A stretch of DNA of 64,000 nucleotides from Haloarcula sp. DT43 (GCF_037078405.1 NZ_JAYMGZ010000001.1:992001-1056000), one strand, 5' to 3'; shown: positions 1-8,738, counted from the stretch's first letter. Notes: generated by a model from the letters alone, not told the origin. Made by a program: numbers and translations.

Positions 1-544
1 CCTTCCCGGCGATGTCGGCCGCGTTGACCATCGCCGCCCCGGAGATTATCGCGGTACCGTGTTGGTCATCGTGGAACACCGGGATGTCCAGTTCCTCGCT
101 GAGTCGGCGCTCCACCTCGAAACACTCCGGGGCGGCGATGTCTTCGAGGTTGATGCCGCCGAAGGTCGGCTCCATCGCCTGGACCGTCTGTATCATCGCC
201 TCGGCGTCGTCGGCGTCCAGTTCCACGTCGAAGACGTCGATGTCGGCGAAGCGCTTGAACAGCACGCCCTTCCCCTCCATAACTGGCTTGCCGGCCTCCG
301 GGCCGATGTCGCCCAGGCCGAGCACCGCCGACCCGTCCGAGACGACCCCGACGAGGTTCCCCTTCGCGGTGTACTCGAAGGCCCGCTCGGGGTCCTTGTC
401 GATTTCCCGACAGGGTGCCGCGACGCCGGGAGAGTACGCCAGCGAGAGGTCACGCTGTGTGTTCGTCGGCTTCGTCGTCGCTATCTCTATCTTGCCCGGC
501 GGCTCGCTCCGGTGGTACTCCAGTGCGTCCTCGTCAAGTCCCAT
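1..544 (-). CDS. Malic enzyme, N-terminal part (runs off the window)
   Basis: Malic enzyme oxidatively decarboxylates malate to pyruvate with NAD(P)+ and a divalent metal; it is cytosolic. The visible 181 residues cover the N-terminal malic domain. Near residues 36-44 is the family segment AYSPGVAAP, and LGLGDIGP follows at about 75-82. [13 protein letters not shown] (131-143) and FHDDQHGTA (157-165) carry the acidic metal ligands. The start is the ATG at 544-542; an AT-rich box at 565-574 sits 21-30 nt before it, as expected for a leaderless haloarchaeal transcript. The C-terminal NAD(P)-binding part lies outside, so cofactor choice and any phosphotransacetylase-like extension cannot be judged. 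Confidence 0.93.
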   Translation of the reverse strand, partial: MGLDEDALEYHRSEPPGKIEIATTKPTNTQRDLSLAYSPGVAAPCREIDKDPERAFEYTAKGNLVGVVSDGSAVLGLGDIGPEAGKPVMEGKGVLFKRFADIDVFDVELDADDAEAMIQTVQAMEPTFGGINLEDIAAPECFEVERRLSEELDIPVFHDDQHGTAIISGAAMVNAADIAGK

Positions 545-564
545 ACCCCGACGTCGAACCCAAC

Positions 565-574
565 TGTAAAAAAG
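565..574 (-). promoter_or_regulatory. TATA-like box for the malic enzyme
   Basis: The minus strand reads CTTTTTTACA, the only AT-dense stretch between the malic enzyme start (544) and the transducer 3' end (702). Its distance to the ATG, 21-30 nt, fits a leaderless transcript. The promoter role is inferred from position. Confidence 0.5.
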
Positions 575-701
575 ACAAGTTTACCGTCAACGGACGAGCG
601 GTACAACGACAGCTGTCGAATACAGTCGCCGAGTGGCGGTCTACGGCACCGGAACGTCCCGTCAATTGGAAAACAGCCGCCGGCTGTGCCGCCCGCGCCC
701 C

Positions 702-2615
702 TCAGTTCGCGTTGGTGAGTTCGCCGACCCGGGCGGTGAGTTCGGTGACCGCGTCCTCCTGCTGGTCGGCCGCCTCGACGATTTCCTTCGTCGCCGACTC
801 GGCCTCCTGGGCGTGGGTCTGGGCGTCTTCGACCATCGAAGTCACGTCCTCGATAGCGCTCGCCTGGTCGTCGTTGGCGTCGGCGACCTCCTGGATGCCC
901 CGCGTCGCCTCCTCGACGGCGTCGGAGATACGGTCCAGCGCGTCCAGTGCGTCCGAAATCTCGGACTCCGCGTGCTCGACCTGTTCGTGGGTGGTCCCGA
1001 CCATGTCCGCGGTCTCGTTCGCCTGCGCCTGAATCGTCGTGATGCTGGTCGATATCTCCGAGGCGTACTCGCTCGTTTCGTTGGCGAGTGTCTTCACCTC
1101 GTCGGCGACGACGGCGAACCCGCTCCCGCTCTCGCCGGCGCGGGCCGCCTCGATGTTGGCGTTCAGCGCGAGCATGTTCGTCTGCTCGGCCACGTCGGCG
1201 ATTATCTCGACGATTTCGCTGACTTCGTCCATCTGTTCGTCGAGGTCGGTGACGGTGTCGACGAGGTCGTCGCTCGTCTCGGCGAGCCCGTCCGTGACCT
1301 CCATGACCGCTTCGCCGGCGTCCGACCCGTCCTCGGCGGCCTCTCTCGCCCGTTTGGCCGCCGACGCGACCTCGCTCGACGTCGCGGCGACCTCCTCCAT
1401 CCCGGCCCCGATGTTCTGGATGTTGTCGGCCGCCTCCGACAGGGCCTCGGTCTGTTCGGTGACCCGGCTCTCGACGGTTTCGGCTGACGAGTTCGTCTGT
1501 TCGATGGCGACTGCGAGCTGCTGGGCCTGTTCGTCGACCTTGTCCGCCAGCCGCTCGACCTGTTCGGCCATGTCGTTGAGCGAGGTGACGACCTCACACA
1601 GCTGGTCGTCGACGTACTCGGCACCGTCGGACCGGTCGAACGACGCCCGGGCGTCGAGCTGGCCGCTCTCGAGCGCGGCCATGGTCGATTTGACCTCCTC
1701 GACCAGGTTCGTCACCGCCTCGTGACGGTTGGCCTCGTCGGTCCGGTCCTGGACCATCTCGACGACGGCGATGAGTTCGCCGTCCTCGTCGTAGATGGGG
1801 GCGGCGCTGAACGAGATGTTGCGCTCGTTGCCGTGCTGGTCGGCCATCACGCTCGTATCGCGGTACAGCGTGAAGTCCTCGCCCTCGACCTTCGGCACGT
1901 CGTACTCCGTGTGAGTGGTCTCGGGCGCGTCGAGGACCTTGTCGGCGAGGGTCTTCCCGCGTCGCCCGTCCGGGTAAAACGCCATGCTCGCCATCTCCAT
2001 CTCCTTCGCCTCGGCCTCCGAGACGCCGGTGAGGTTCTCGATAGAACGGTTCCAGGTGAGGATGTCGCCGTCGGTATCCAGCACGAAGAGCGGCGTTCCG
2101 ATGTGGTGTAACACGTCGTGGTAGTTCAGCCCCGCGGCGGAGCCGCCACTCGGTTCGGACTCGGCGAACGCGTCGACGCCGGTCCGGGAGACGTACTGTG
2201 TCGCCTCCAGACCCTCCTGGAGTTCGGTCTCGACGGCGTCGATGGCAGCCTGTGCGTCCGGACCGAGTTCGTCCCGGAGCTGGTCGAACGCGCCCTCGAC
2301 GAGCGATTCGGTGACGAACTCCTGGGTCGCGACGAACTCGTCTCGGCTGATTCCGGCGGCTTCGTACTCCTCGACGAGCGTCCGCAGCTCGTCGGGCGCG
2401 AGTTCGAACTGCCGTTCGACGTGCTGGGTTCCGATGGCGGCGGTTTCTGGGTCGTCGAAGCGGTCCCTGAGCCGCGGCGAGTCCGGGTCGAGAGCGTCGG
2501 TCAGAAAGCGGGTCTGCCCGTCACTCGCCGTGAGTCCTCCGTCCGCCCGTGGGGCCGGAGCGTCCGAAGAACTGGACTCCTGGCCGTAGATGTAGGTGCG
2601 GATGCGTTCGAACAT
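702..2615 (-). CDS. Soluble PAS-containing methyl-accepting (Htr-type) transducer
   Basis: Cytoplasmic chemotaxis-type signal transducer of 637 aa that would control CheA through CheW. No membrane segment is visible. Residues 1-150 are a helical acidic domain I do not recognise. About 165-285 is a PAS domain (GTPLFVLDTDGDILTWNRS opens it). From about 380 there is a long coiled coil ending in the signalling hairpin, with the hallmark EQTNMLALNANIEAARAGE and FAVVADEVKTLA. Upstream in-frame codons exist to 2798 but would overlap the divergent ctaA-like gene; the ATG at 2615 follows a TATA-like box by 33-40 nt. No che genes are in the window. The stimulus is unknown; a cytosolic redox or metabolite cue is only a guess. 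Confidence 0.93.
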   Translation of the reverse strand: MFERIRTYIYGQESSSSDAPAPRADGGLTASDGQTRFLTDALDPDSPRLRDRFDDPETAAIGTQHVERQFELAPDELRTLVEEYEAAGISRDEFVATQEFVTESLVEGAFDQLRDELGPDAQAAIDAVETELQEGLEATQYVSRTGVDAFAESEPSGGSAAGLNYHDVLHHIGTPLFVLDTDGDILTWNRSIENLTGVSEAEAKEMEMASMAFYPDGRRGKTLADKVLDAPETTHTEYDVPKVEGEDFTLYRDTSVMADQHGNERNISFSAAPIYDEDGELIAVVEMVQDRTDEANRHEAVTNLVEEVKSTMAALESGQLDARASFDRSDGAEYVDDQLCEVVTSLNDMAEQVERLADKVDEQAQQLAVAIEQTNSSAETVESRVTEQTEALSEAADNIQNIGAGMEEVAATSSEVASAAKRAREAAEDGSDAGEAVMEVTDGLAETSDDLVDTVTDLDEQMDEVSEIVEIIADVAEQTNMLALNANIEAARAGESGSGFAVVADEVKTLANETSEYASEISTSITTIQAQANETADMVGTTHEQVEHAESEISDALDALDRISDAVEEATRGIQEVADANDDQASAIEDVTSMVEDAQTHAQEAESATKEIVEAADQQEDAVTELTARVGELTNAN

Positions 2616-2647
2616 GGGGTAACTATCTTCCCTTCCATGACACCTGT

Positions 2648-2655
2648 AGATAAAG
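2648..2655 (-). promoter_or_regulatory. TATA-like box for the transducer gene
   Basis: The plus strand reads AGATAAAG (minus CTTTATCT), 33-40 nt before the transducer ATG at 2615. This implies a leader of roughly ten nucleotides. The role is inferred from position and composition. Confidence 0.45.
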
Positions 2656-2685
2656 ATGACCCCAATAGTATCAGTAAAGATAATT

Positions 2686-2704
2686 GCACTCGTCGGTCGA
2701 GTGC
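2686..2704. promoter_or_regulatory. Inverted repeat between the divergent transducer and heme A synthase genes
   Basis: GCACTCG (2686-2692) and CGAGTGC (2698-2704) are perfect 7-nt inverted arms around a 5-nt spacer. The element lies just before the ctaA-like TATA box (2713-2720) and about 30 bp behind the transducer box. It is a candidate operator for one or both genes. No regulator is identified. Confidence 0.45.
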
Positions 2705-2712
2705 GAAAAGAG

Positions 2713-2720
2713 AGCATAAG
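2713..2720 (+). promoter_or_regulatory. TATA-like box for the heme A synthase gene
   Basis: ATAAGT-type AT box 24-31 nt before the ATG at 2744, fitting a leaderless transcript. Confidence 0.5.
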
Positions 2721-2743
2721 TACGTGCAACCGAAGGTCTAGGT

Positions 2744-3232
2744 ATGACCACCCGTTTCCGCCGACTGGTGGCGACGACGACGGTGCTGACGTTCGCACTC
2801 ATCCTGCTTGGCGTGTACACCGGTGCTATCGGTGCCGGGCTCACCTGCGAGGCACGCTGGCCGTTCTGTGACGGCTGGATGGGGCTGTTCCCCGCAAACT
2901 GGGCGAGCTTCGTCGAGTGGTTCCACCGGCTGGTCGCGATGATTACCGGCTTCGGTATCCTCGGCTCGACGGTCGCCGCGTGGCGCGGTGAGTACAGCCG
3001 GCGGATAAAGCTCGCGACCGGCGTCGCCACGGTCGTGCTCCCGGTGCAGATACTGCTGGGCGCGAACACCATCTTCAACTTCGGTGCCACGGCGCAGGTC
3101 CTCCACCACGGGGCCGCACAGCTCATCTTCGGCGCGATGGTCGCGGCGACGGCGTGGGCCTACACAGACACCGCGGAGTCGCCGTCCGTGCAGTCGGCCG
3201 ACAGCCAGCACGCGGCCCGCGCCGACGACTGA
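2744..3232 (+). CDS. ctaA: Short heme A synthase (CtaA/COX15 type)
   Basis: Converts heme O to heme A for haem-copper oxidases; integral membrane protein. The 162-aa product has four predicted membrane helices, about half the bacterial length, as is usual for archaeal CtaA. The first external loop holds a cysteine pair (LTCEARWPFC, about residues 33-42). Conserved histidines follow in the second helix (WFHRLVA) and near the fourth (VLHHGAAQ), the expected haem ligands. The C-terminal 20 residues are polar and acidic. No oxidase or cox genes lie nearby. Identification rests on motif layout and length. Confidence 0.85.
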   Translation: MTTRFRRLVATTTVLTFALILLGVYTGAIGAGLTCEARWPFCDGWMGLFPANWASFVEWFHRLVAMITGFGILGSTVAAWRGEYSRRIKLATGVATVVLPVQILLGANTIFNFGATAQVLHHGAAQLIFGAMVAATAWAYTDTAESPSVQSADSQHAARADD

Positions 3233-3270
3233 CCACGGCGGCGGGTACCACCCCTGTAGTTAACACGTAA

Positions 3271-3278
3271 GATATATT
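3271..3278 (+). promoter_or_regulatory. TATA box for the amino-acid ABC operon
   Basis: GATATATT, the clearest TATA box in this part of the window. It lies 25-32 nt before ATG 3303, so the transcript is probably leaderless. That favours ATG 3303 over the in-frame GTG at 3291. Confidence 0.65.
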
Positions 3279-3302
3279 CCGGTCTGTCGTGTGGTCGGGA
3301 TT

Positions 3303-4097
3303 ATGTCAGACGACGGCCTTTCACGACGACAGTACCTCTCCACGGTCGGTGGAACCGCAGTGACCGTCTCGCTCGCCGGCTGTTTCGGCGGCGGTGGCGG
3401 CGGCGACGGGAGCACGGAAATCACTGCCGGGACCGCACCCGGGTTCCCGCCCTTCGAGATGAAGCAGGACGGCGAACTCGTCGGGTTCGACGTCGACCTG
3501 CTCGAAGCGGTCGTCGACGAGACCGACTACACGCTGGCCGGCTGGGAAGAGTACGAGTTCAAGTCCCTGATTCCGGCGCTGACGAACAGCAACATCGACG
3601 TGGTCGCGGCGGGGATGACTATCAACGACGAGCGCGACCAGACCATCGACTTCACTGACCCCTACTACAGCTCGAACCAGGCTATCGTCGTCCGCGAGGA
3701 CGGCGACTTCTCCCCGTCGTCGCTGTCGGACCTCTCGGGACGTCCCGTCGGCGCACAGAAGGGGACCACCGGCGAGAGCACGATTCAGTCGGAGCTCATC
3801 GAGCCGGGCAACCTCGAGGAGTCGAACTACAACTCGTATGGCAACTACGTGCTGGCCATCGAGGACCTCCAGAACGGCAACATCGACGCCGTCGTCATCG
3901 ACGAGCCGGTCGCCCAGACCTTCGCCGCCCAGCGCCCGGTCACCATCGCGTTCACCTACGAGACCGGCGAGAACTTCGGGTTCGGGGTTCGGGAGGACGA
4001 CGACGAGTTCACGCAGGCGCTGAACGACGGCCTGGCCACGGTACGGGACGGGAGCACGTACCAGGACCTGACGAACAAGTGGTTCGGCCAGCAGTAA
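3303..4097 (+). CDS. Polar amino-acid ABC transporter, substrate-binding lipoprotein
   Basis: Extracellular binding protein (264 aa) that delivers an amino acid to the permeases encoded downstream. The N terminus has a Tat signal (SRRQYLSTVGG) followed by the lipobox LAGC near residue 27, so it is predicted to be exported folded and lipid-anchored. A glycine-rich linker follows. The mature part is a family 3 (GlnH/HisJ-like) fold: FPPFEMKQDGELVGFDVDL, the signature DVVAAGMTINDER, and DPYYSSNQAIVV. The ligand cannot be told from sequence; glutamine, glutamate, arginine or cystine are possible. The permease gene starts 3 nt after the stop. Confidence 0.93.
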   Translation: MSDDGLSRRQYLSTVGGTAVTVSLAGCFGGGGGGDGSTEITAGTAPGFPPFEMKQDGELVGFDVDLLEAVVDETDYTLAGWEEYEFKSLIPALTNSNIDVVAAGMTINDERDQTIDFTDPYYSSNQAIVVREDGDFSPSSLSDLSGRPVGAQKGTTGESTIQSELIEPGNLEESNYNSYGNYVLAIEDLQNGNIDAVVIDEPVAQTFAAQRPVTIAFTYETGENFGFGVREDDDEFTQALNDGLATVRDGSTYQDLTNKWFGQQ

Positions 4098-4100
4098 CCG

Positions 4101-4781
4101 ATGCCACTCCTCCCGCTGCAGAGTGACTGGGCGTTCGTCGTCGGGAACCTCGACCTGCTGCTCGCCGGCACCGGCGTCACAATCGGGCTGACAGCGGCGA
4201 GTATTCTGCTGGGCTTCCTGCTCGGGTTCCCCGCGGGCGCCGTCGAAGTGTACGGCAGCGGCCCGCTCAAGCGCGCCGTCGAGACGGCCGGCGTCGTGCT
4301 CCGGGGGACGCCGCTGCTGGTCATCATCATCCTGCTTTTCTTCGGGCTCTCGGTGTCCAGTAGCGCCTTCGTGACCGCGACTGTCGCCCTGGGCCTGCGG
4401 AGCGCCGCCTACCAGTCACAGATATTCCGCGGCGCGCTCCAGAGCGTCGACGAGGGGCAACTGGAAGCCGCCCGCGCCGTCGGCATGGGTCGGCTGCAGG
4501 CGATACGCAGCGTGGTCGTCCCGCAGGCGCTTCGCCGGAGCGTCCCGGGCTTCCAGAACGAGTTCACCATCGTCCTGAAGGACACGAGCATCGCCATCGT
4601 CATCGGCCTCGGCGAACTGCTGACCGTCGGCCAGAACCTCTACCAGGGCGGCCAGAGCACGGCCGCGCTCGAAATCTTCCTGACTGTGAGCCTCATCTAC
4701 TTCGTCCTCACGTTCGTGACGAACCGCTCGCTCGACCGCCTCGACGACCGCTTCAGCATTCCGGGGGGTGAGCGGGCGTGA
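4101..4781 (+). CDS. Polar amino-acid ABC transporter permease (first)
   Basis: Inner-membrane permease of the His/Glu/Gln/Arg type, 226 aa, about five membrane helices. The cytoplasmic EAA loop that docks on the ATPase is present: EAARAVGMGRLQAIRSVVVP (about 126-145). The N terminus is slightly shorter than usual. Its stop overlaps the GTG start of the ATPase gene (GTGA, 4778-4781), so the two are probably translationally coupled. Confidence 0.93.
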   Translation: MPLLPLQSDWAFVVGNLDLLLAGTGVTIGLTAASILLGFLLGFPAGAVEVYGSGPLKRAVETAGVVLRGTPLLVIIILLFFGLSVSSSAFVTATVALGLRSAAYQSQIFRGALQSVDEGQLEAARAVGMGRLQAIRSVVVPQALRRSVPGFQNEFTIVLKDTSIAIVIGLGELLTVGQNLYQGGQSTAALEIFLTVSLIYFVLTFVTNRSLDRLDDRFSIPGGERA

Positions 4782-5530
4782 GCGACCCCCTGCTGAAACT
4801 CGACGATGTGTACAAGTCCTACGGCGCGGAGCAGGTGCTCTCGGGCGTCAGTTTCGACATGGACGCCGGTGATGTCGACGTGGTCATCGGCCCCAGCGGC
4901 AGCGGGAAGTCGACTATGCTACGGTGTGTCAACCGCCTTACAGAAATCGACAGCGGCGACATCTACCTTGACGGCGATTGCGTCACCGACGCCGACACGG
5001 ACGTGAACGAACTCCGCAAGCAAGTGGGGATGGTGTTCCAGGACTTCAACCTCTTTGCCCACCTCACGGCGCTCGGCAACGTCACGCTCGGCCTGCGGAA
5101 AGTCCGTGGCATGGACAAGGAGGCGGCCCAGGAGAAGGGCTACGACCACCTGGAACAGGTGGGACTGCTGGACCAGGCCGACTCCTATCCGGCGGAACTC
5201 TCCGGCGGCCAGAAACAGCGGGTCGGCATCGCCCGCGCGCTCGCGATGGACCCGAAGCTGCTGCTGTTCGACGAGCCGACCAGCGCGCTCGACCCGGAAC
5301 TCGTCGGCGAAGTCGTCGACGTGATGCGTGACCTCGCCGCCGAGGGCATCACGATGCTCGTCGTCAGCCACGAGATGGGGTTCGCCCGCTCGGCCGCCTC
5401 GGACATCATCTTCCTCGACGAGGGGCGCATCGTCGAACACGGCCCGCCGGAACAGCTGTTCGAGAACCCGCAGGCGGCCCGGACCGGCGAGTTCCTCAGC
5501 CGCCTGGAGACGAGCCACGAGGGGGAGTGA
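4778..5530 (+). CDS. Polar amino-acid ABC transporter ATP-binding protein
   Basis: GlnQ/HisP-type ATPase (250 aa) that drives amino-acid import. Walker A GPSGSGKST is near residue 38, the Q-loop is VFQDFNLF, the ABC signature is LSGGQKQR, Walker B is LLLFDEPTSALDP and the switch histidine is in VVSHEMGF. It starts at GTG 4778, overlapping the upstream permease stop by 4 nt. The second permease gene begins 3 nt after its stop, so one ATPase probably serves both permeases. Confidence 0.95.
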   Translation: MSDPLLKLDDVYKSYGAEQVLSGVSFDMDAGDVDVVIGPSGSGKSTMLRCVNRLTEIDSGDIYLDGDCVTDADTDVNELRKQVGMVFQDFNLFAHLTALGNVTLGLRKVRGMDKEAAQEKGYDHLEQVGLLDQADSYPAELSGGQKQRVGIARALAMDPKLLLFDEPTSALDPELVGEVVDVMRDLAAEGITMLVVSHEMGFARSAASDIIFLDEGRIVEHGPPEQLFENPQAARTGEFLSRLETSHEGE

Positions 5531-5533
5531 CCG

Positions 5534-6514
5534 ATGGGGACGCCGGAGTCCACGACCGCCGGGCGGACGATTCGCGCCCGTGCCGCCGGGCTGACGGACC
5601 AGCCGCTGACGGTGCTCACCGTCGCGGTCTTCTGGACGTGGCTCGTCGTGCGATGGACGAACGACTTCCTGCTTGACGGCGCGCTCGTCGAGCGCGGCAC
5701 GTCGTTCTTTCCCACCGCTCCGTTCGAGGCGGCCGCGTCGGCGCTCGGTGGTCTCGCGGCGAGCCTCGGGCCACTCGGGTTCCCCGTCGGGTGGGTCGCC
5801 GGCTTCTTCGAGTTCCTGGCGGCGTCGGTTCCCTACCTCCCGGAGCTTGCGACCGGGGTCTGGGCCACGATACTGCTGACGGTCCTGGGCACCGCGCTGG
5901 GCTTTTTCATCGCGGTTCCGCTCAGCGTCGCCCGCGTGTACGGCGGGACTGTCACCCGGTCGGCGGCGCTCGCCTACACGGAGCTGTTCCGGGGCACGCC
6001 GCTGCTCGCCCAGCTGTTCGTCCTCTATTTCGCGACGCGGCTCTCGATTTACATCCGCGGCCTGCCCGCTGTGGGGACCGGGTACATCCCCGCCCAGGCG
6101 TTCTGGGTGGCCGTCATCGCGTTCACCCTCAACAGCGCGGCTTACCAGTCGGAGTACATCCGCTCGGCGCTGAACTCCGTGCCGGAGGGCCAACTCACCG
6201 CCGCGCGCGCAATCGGGCTCTCGAAAGTCGAGGGGATACGACACGTCGTCCTGCCACAGGGCCTGCGCTACGCGATTCCGGGCTGGTCGAACGAGCTCGT
6301 CTACCTCATCAAGTACTCGTCGCTCGCGAGTTTCATCACCGTCCGCGAACTGTTCGAGCGGACCGACGCCATCGCCAGCGAGACCTACCGGTACACGGAG
6401 CTGTTCGTCCTCGCCGGCCTGCTGTACCTGGCGCTGGTCATCTCGGCGTCGCTCCTGATGGAGTACGTCGAGGGCCAGGTCGCGATTCCCGGTCTCGGCA
6501 CGACCGGCCGGTGA
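5534..6514 (+). CDS. Polar amino-acid ABC transporter permease (second, long form)
   Basis: A second permease of the same family (326 aa). An N-terminal extension of about 110 residues contains an additional hydrophobic helix (VLTVAVFWTWLVV) and an amphipathic stretch. The core permease has the EAA loop AARAIGLSKVEGIRHVVLPQ. Two unequal permeases around one ATPase suggest a heterodimeric membrane unit, as in HisQM or GltJK systems. The stop (6512-6514) abuts the rfcL stop on the other strand with no spacer. Confidence 0.92.
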   Translation: MGTPESTTAGRTIRARAAGLTDQPLTVLTVAVFWTWLVVRWTNDFLLDGALVERGTSFFPTAPFEAAASALGGLAASLGPLGFPVGWVAGFFEFLAASVPYLPELATGVWATILLTVLGTALGFFIAVPLSVARVYGGTVTRSAALAYTELFRGTPLLAQLFVLYFATRLSIYIRGLPAVGTGYIPAQAFWVAVIAFTLNSAAYQSEYIRSALNSVPEGQLTAARAIGLSKVEGIRHVVLPQGLRYAIPGWSNELVYLIKYSSLASFITVRELFERTDAIASETYRYTELFVLAGLLYLALVISASLLMEYVEGQVAIPGLGTTGR

Positions 6515-8014
6515 CTACATGAAGTCGGAGAGGCCGGACTGTTGGTCGTCCTCTTCGGCGGCCTCGCTCGCTGATTCCGCGTCGGCCTCGGCGTCGGACC
6601 CGCCGCCGTCCTCTGTCGTGAGCGGCACCTGCTGGTCGTCGCTCCCCTCGTCAGCGTCGCCGGTCGCGTCGTCGGCCTCGCCCGCGCTGTCGCCGCCTTC
6701 GGCGCTCGCGCCGTCGAAGACCCCGCCGGAGTGTTCGACGGCGGCCTCTTCCCGGAGCGCCTCCGCGTCCGCGACGATGTCTTGGACCTTGTTCGTGTCC
6801 TTGCCCGACCCGGTGACGAACGAGACGTGTTCGGCCTCCAGGTCGTAGGTCGCCGCCATCGCAACCGTTAGCTCGCGGTTCCGGCAGTGGTGGGTCATCG
6901 TCGAGAGGAAGGGCATGATTTCACGGCGGGCGGTCCGCATCGAGACGCCGTCGATGGCGGCTATCTGCTGGGCGACGTAGTCGCGGGTGTTTCGCGTCCC
7001 TTTCGACCGGCCGAGCTTCGACCAGTAGCTCGGCGGGCCGTAGCGGGTCCAGCCGCCCTTGGTGCCGTTCCGTGCTGCGGCGACCCCGGCGGTCATGTTG
7101 TCGCCCGCGTAGCGCCAGAACGAGTAGTTCTGCGTCTCGCGGACCCGCCCGAGCCACTGGTCGGCGTTCGAGAGGAACTCGTAGGCCCTGGCCAGTTCGG
7201 CCCCCTCGTAGTCTTTGGGCATGTTGTCCTCTATCCAGTTGATGAGGTCGTCCGGCGTCTCGTCCACGTCGTAGCTCGCCTCCAGCGCCTCCTGTGCGCC
7301 GCCCTCCTTGAGCACCACGTCGAGGTACTCGAAGATGCCCTCGGTGGTGTCGCGCTCGCCGGTCACCACGTCGTCGGCGGTCAGCCGCTCGGTCGTCTCG
7401 GCGATGGCCTGGAGGTCCTTGACCGCGCCACGCAAGTCGCCGCTGTTCTGCTCGGCGAGGTCCTCCAGCGCGTCGGCCTCGTACTCGACGCCCTCCTGGC
7501 GACAGAGGTCACGAAGGACCGGAACGATAGAGCGGGGCGAGACCTCGCGGAACTCGATGTCCTGGCAGTTGTTTCGCAGGCCGTTGGACATCTCGTAGTA
7601 CTCGTTGGCGATGAGCACCATCGGCTGGCTGGCCTCCTTCACGAGGGCCGTTATGGCCCGAGCACCCCCGCGGTCGGCGTTGCCGTGGATGTTGTCCGCC
7701 TCGTCCATGATGACCAGTCGGCGGCCGCGACCGCCGGCGGTCAGCGTCCCGGACTTGGCGGCCTCGCCGGCCACCCGGTTGATGATGTCTTTCGTCCGGG
7801 AGTCGCTGGCGTTGAGTTCGATGGTCGGCCACCCCATGTCGTTTGCCAGCGCGTGGGCGGCCGAGGTCTTCCCGATGCCCGGGGACCCGTGGACGATGAC
7901 CGCCTCGCGGTGGTCGTCCCACGTCTCCGCCCACTCCTTGAGTGCGTCGCGGGCCTTGTCGTTGCCCCGCACCTCCGACAGCGTCGTCGGGCGGTACTTC
8001 TCCGTCCAGTCCAT
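6515..8014 (-). CDS. rfcL: Replication factor C large subunit
   Basis: Large subunit of the clamp loader that opens and loads PCNA at primer ends; 499 aa. The start is the ATG giving DWTEKYRPTTLSEV, the conserved RFC opening. Walker A is GSPGIGKTSAA (about 44-54) and Walker B is LVIMDEAD (about 98-105). The lid and collar domains follow. The last 100 residues are a haloarchaeal acidic Glu/Asp/Ala tail ending QSGLSDFM, which matches a PCNA-interacting (PIP) box at the extreme C terminus. The small subunit gene is not in the window. Codons upstream of 8014 would run into the divergent gene's promoter. Confidence 0.95.
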   Translation of the reverse strand: MDWTEKYRPTTLSEVRGNDKARDALKEWAETWDDHREAVIVHGSPGIGKTSAAHALANDMGWPTIELNASDSRTKDIINRVAGEAAKSGTLTAGGRGRRLVIMDEADNIHGNADRGGARAITALVKEASQPMVLIANEYYEMSNGLRNNCQDIEFREVSPRSIVPVLRDLCRQEGVEYEADALEDLAEQNSGDLRGAVKDLQAIAETTERLTADDVVTGERDTTEGIFEYLDVVLKEGGAQEALEASYDVDETPDDLINWIEDNMPKDYEGAELARAYEFLSNADQWLGRVRETQNYSFWRYAGDNMTAGVAAARNGTKGGWTRYGPPSYWSKLGRSKGTRNTRDYVAQQIAAIDGVSMRTARREIMPFLSTMTHHCRNRELTVAMAATYDLEAEHVSFVTGSGKDTNKVQDIVADAEALREEAAVEHSGGVFDGASAEGGDSAGEADDATGDADEGSDDQQVPLTTEDGGGSDAEADAESASEAAEEDDQQSGLSDFM

Positions 8015-8114
8015 TGGGTCGTGGTTGGCGCGACCGGCGTTTAGTGGTTGCGGAGCCACACCGCCGCCCGGAGCCAGAAGACCTATCCCCGTCACTGGCC
8101 GCGGCCTAACCGGC

Positions 8115-8684
8115 ATGAGTGACACAGCCCGTCGGAGCTACGCCGTCGGTGCCCTCGCCGGCGTCGCGGCGTTCGTCCTGACGTACGTCCTCGTCTACGC
8201 CATGAGCATCGCCACTGTCCAGGACGCGCTGCTGACGGACATCGCCGAGTCGTTCGGCGACGGCCGGGCAGCCTGGAAAATCGTCGGCTGGGTGTTCTTC
8301 AACGCCCAGTTCGTGACGACGACGATTACCGTCACCATCCCCTTCCTCGGCGGCACGTCGGCGGTCAACTTCATCGCCGAGAGCGAGTCGCTGTCGCCGG
8401 TCCTGTACCTGCTTCCGCCGGCGCTGCTGACGGCCGCGGGAACCGCGACGGCGCGTCTCGACGGGGCGACAGACATCGGCCGCGCGGTCCGCGTCGGTCC
8501 CGCCGTCGTGCTGGGCTACCTCCCGCTGGCGGTCCTCGGGGCTGTGCTGTTCACCGTCAGCGCCGGCGAGTCGGGCCAGGGCGCGCCGACGCTGCTGACG
8601 GCAGTCCTCCTCGCCGGCATCGTCTACCCAGCCGTCTTCGGAGCCGTCGGGGCCACAGTGGCTGCCACGGTCGGCGAGTCCTAA
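8115..8684 (+). CDS. Conserved haloarchaeal membrane protein
   Basis: 189 aa with about five hydrophobic segments (near residues 10-30, 60-85, 95-115, 130-150 and 160-185). No catalytic or binding motif is visible. The longer reading frame back to 7605 overlaps rfcL antisense, so the ATG at 8115 was chosen. The gene diverges from rfcL with a 100-bp gap. I do not recognise a function; the protein resembles unnamed multi-pass proteins common in haloarchaea. Confidence 0.75.
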   Translation: MSDTARRSYAVGALAGVAAFVLTYVLVYAMSIATVQDALLTDIAESFGDGRAAWKIVGWVFFNAQFVTTTITVTIPFLGGTSAVNFIAESESLSPVLYLLPPALLTAAGTATARLDGATDIGRAVRVGPAVVLGYLPLAVLGAVLFTVSAGESGQGAPTLLTAVLLAGIVYPAVFGAVGATVAATVGES

Positions 8685-8703
8685 CGGCGACCCGCTGCTG
8701 GGG

Positions 8704-8708
8704 TTTTT
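8704..8708 (+). promoter_or_regulatory. T5 tract, at the promoter position of the pilin gene
   Basis: GGG-TTTTT-GCCC lies 19 nt after the preceding stop and 31-35 nt before the GTG at 8739. It could be a termination U-tract, a TATA substitute, or both. It belongs to a recurrent set described in the findings. Confidence 0.35.
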
Positions 8709-8738
8709 GCCCGAAGGCGCGGCAAGCGGCTACCAGCC

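Noticed and set aside
4919-6244. 441-codon minus-strand ORF
   Set aside because: Antisense of the ABC ATPase and second permease, which have complete motifs on the plus strand.
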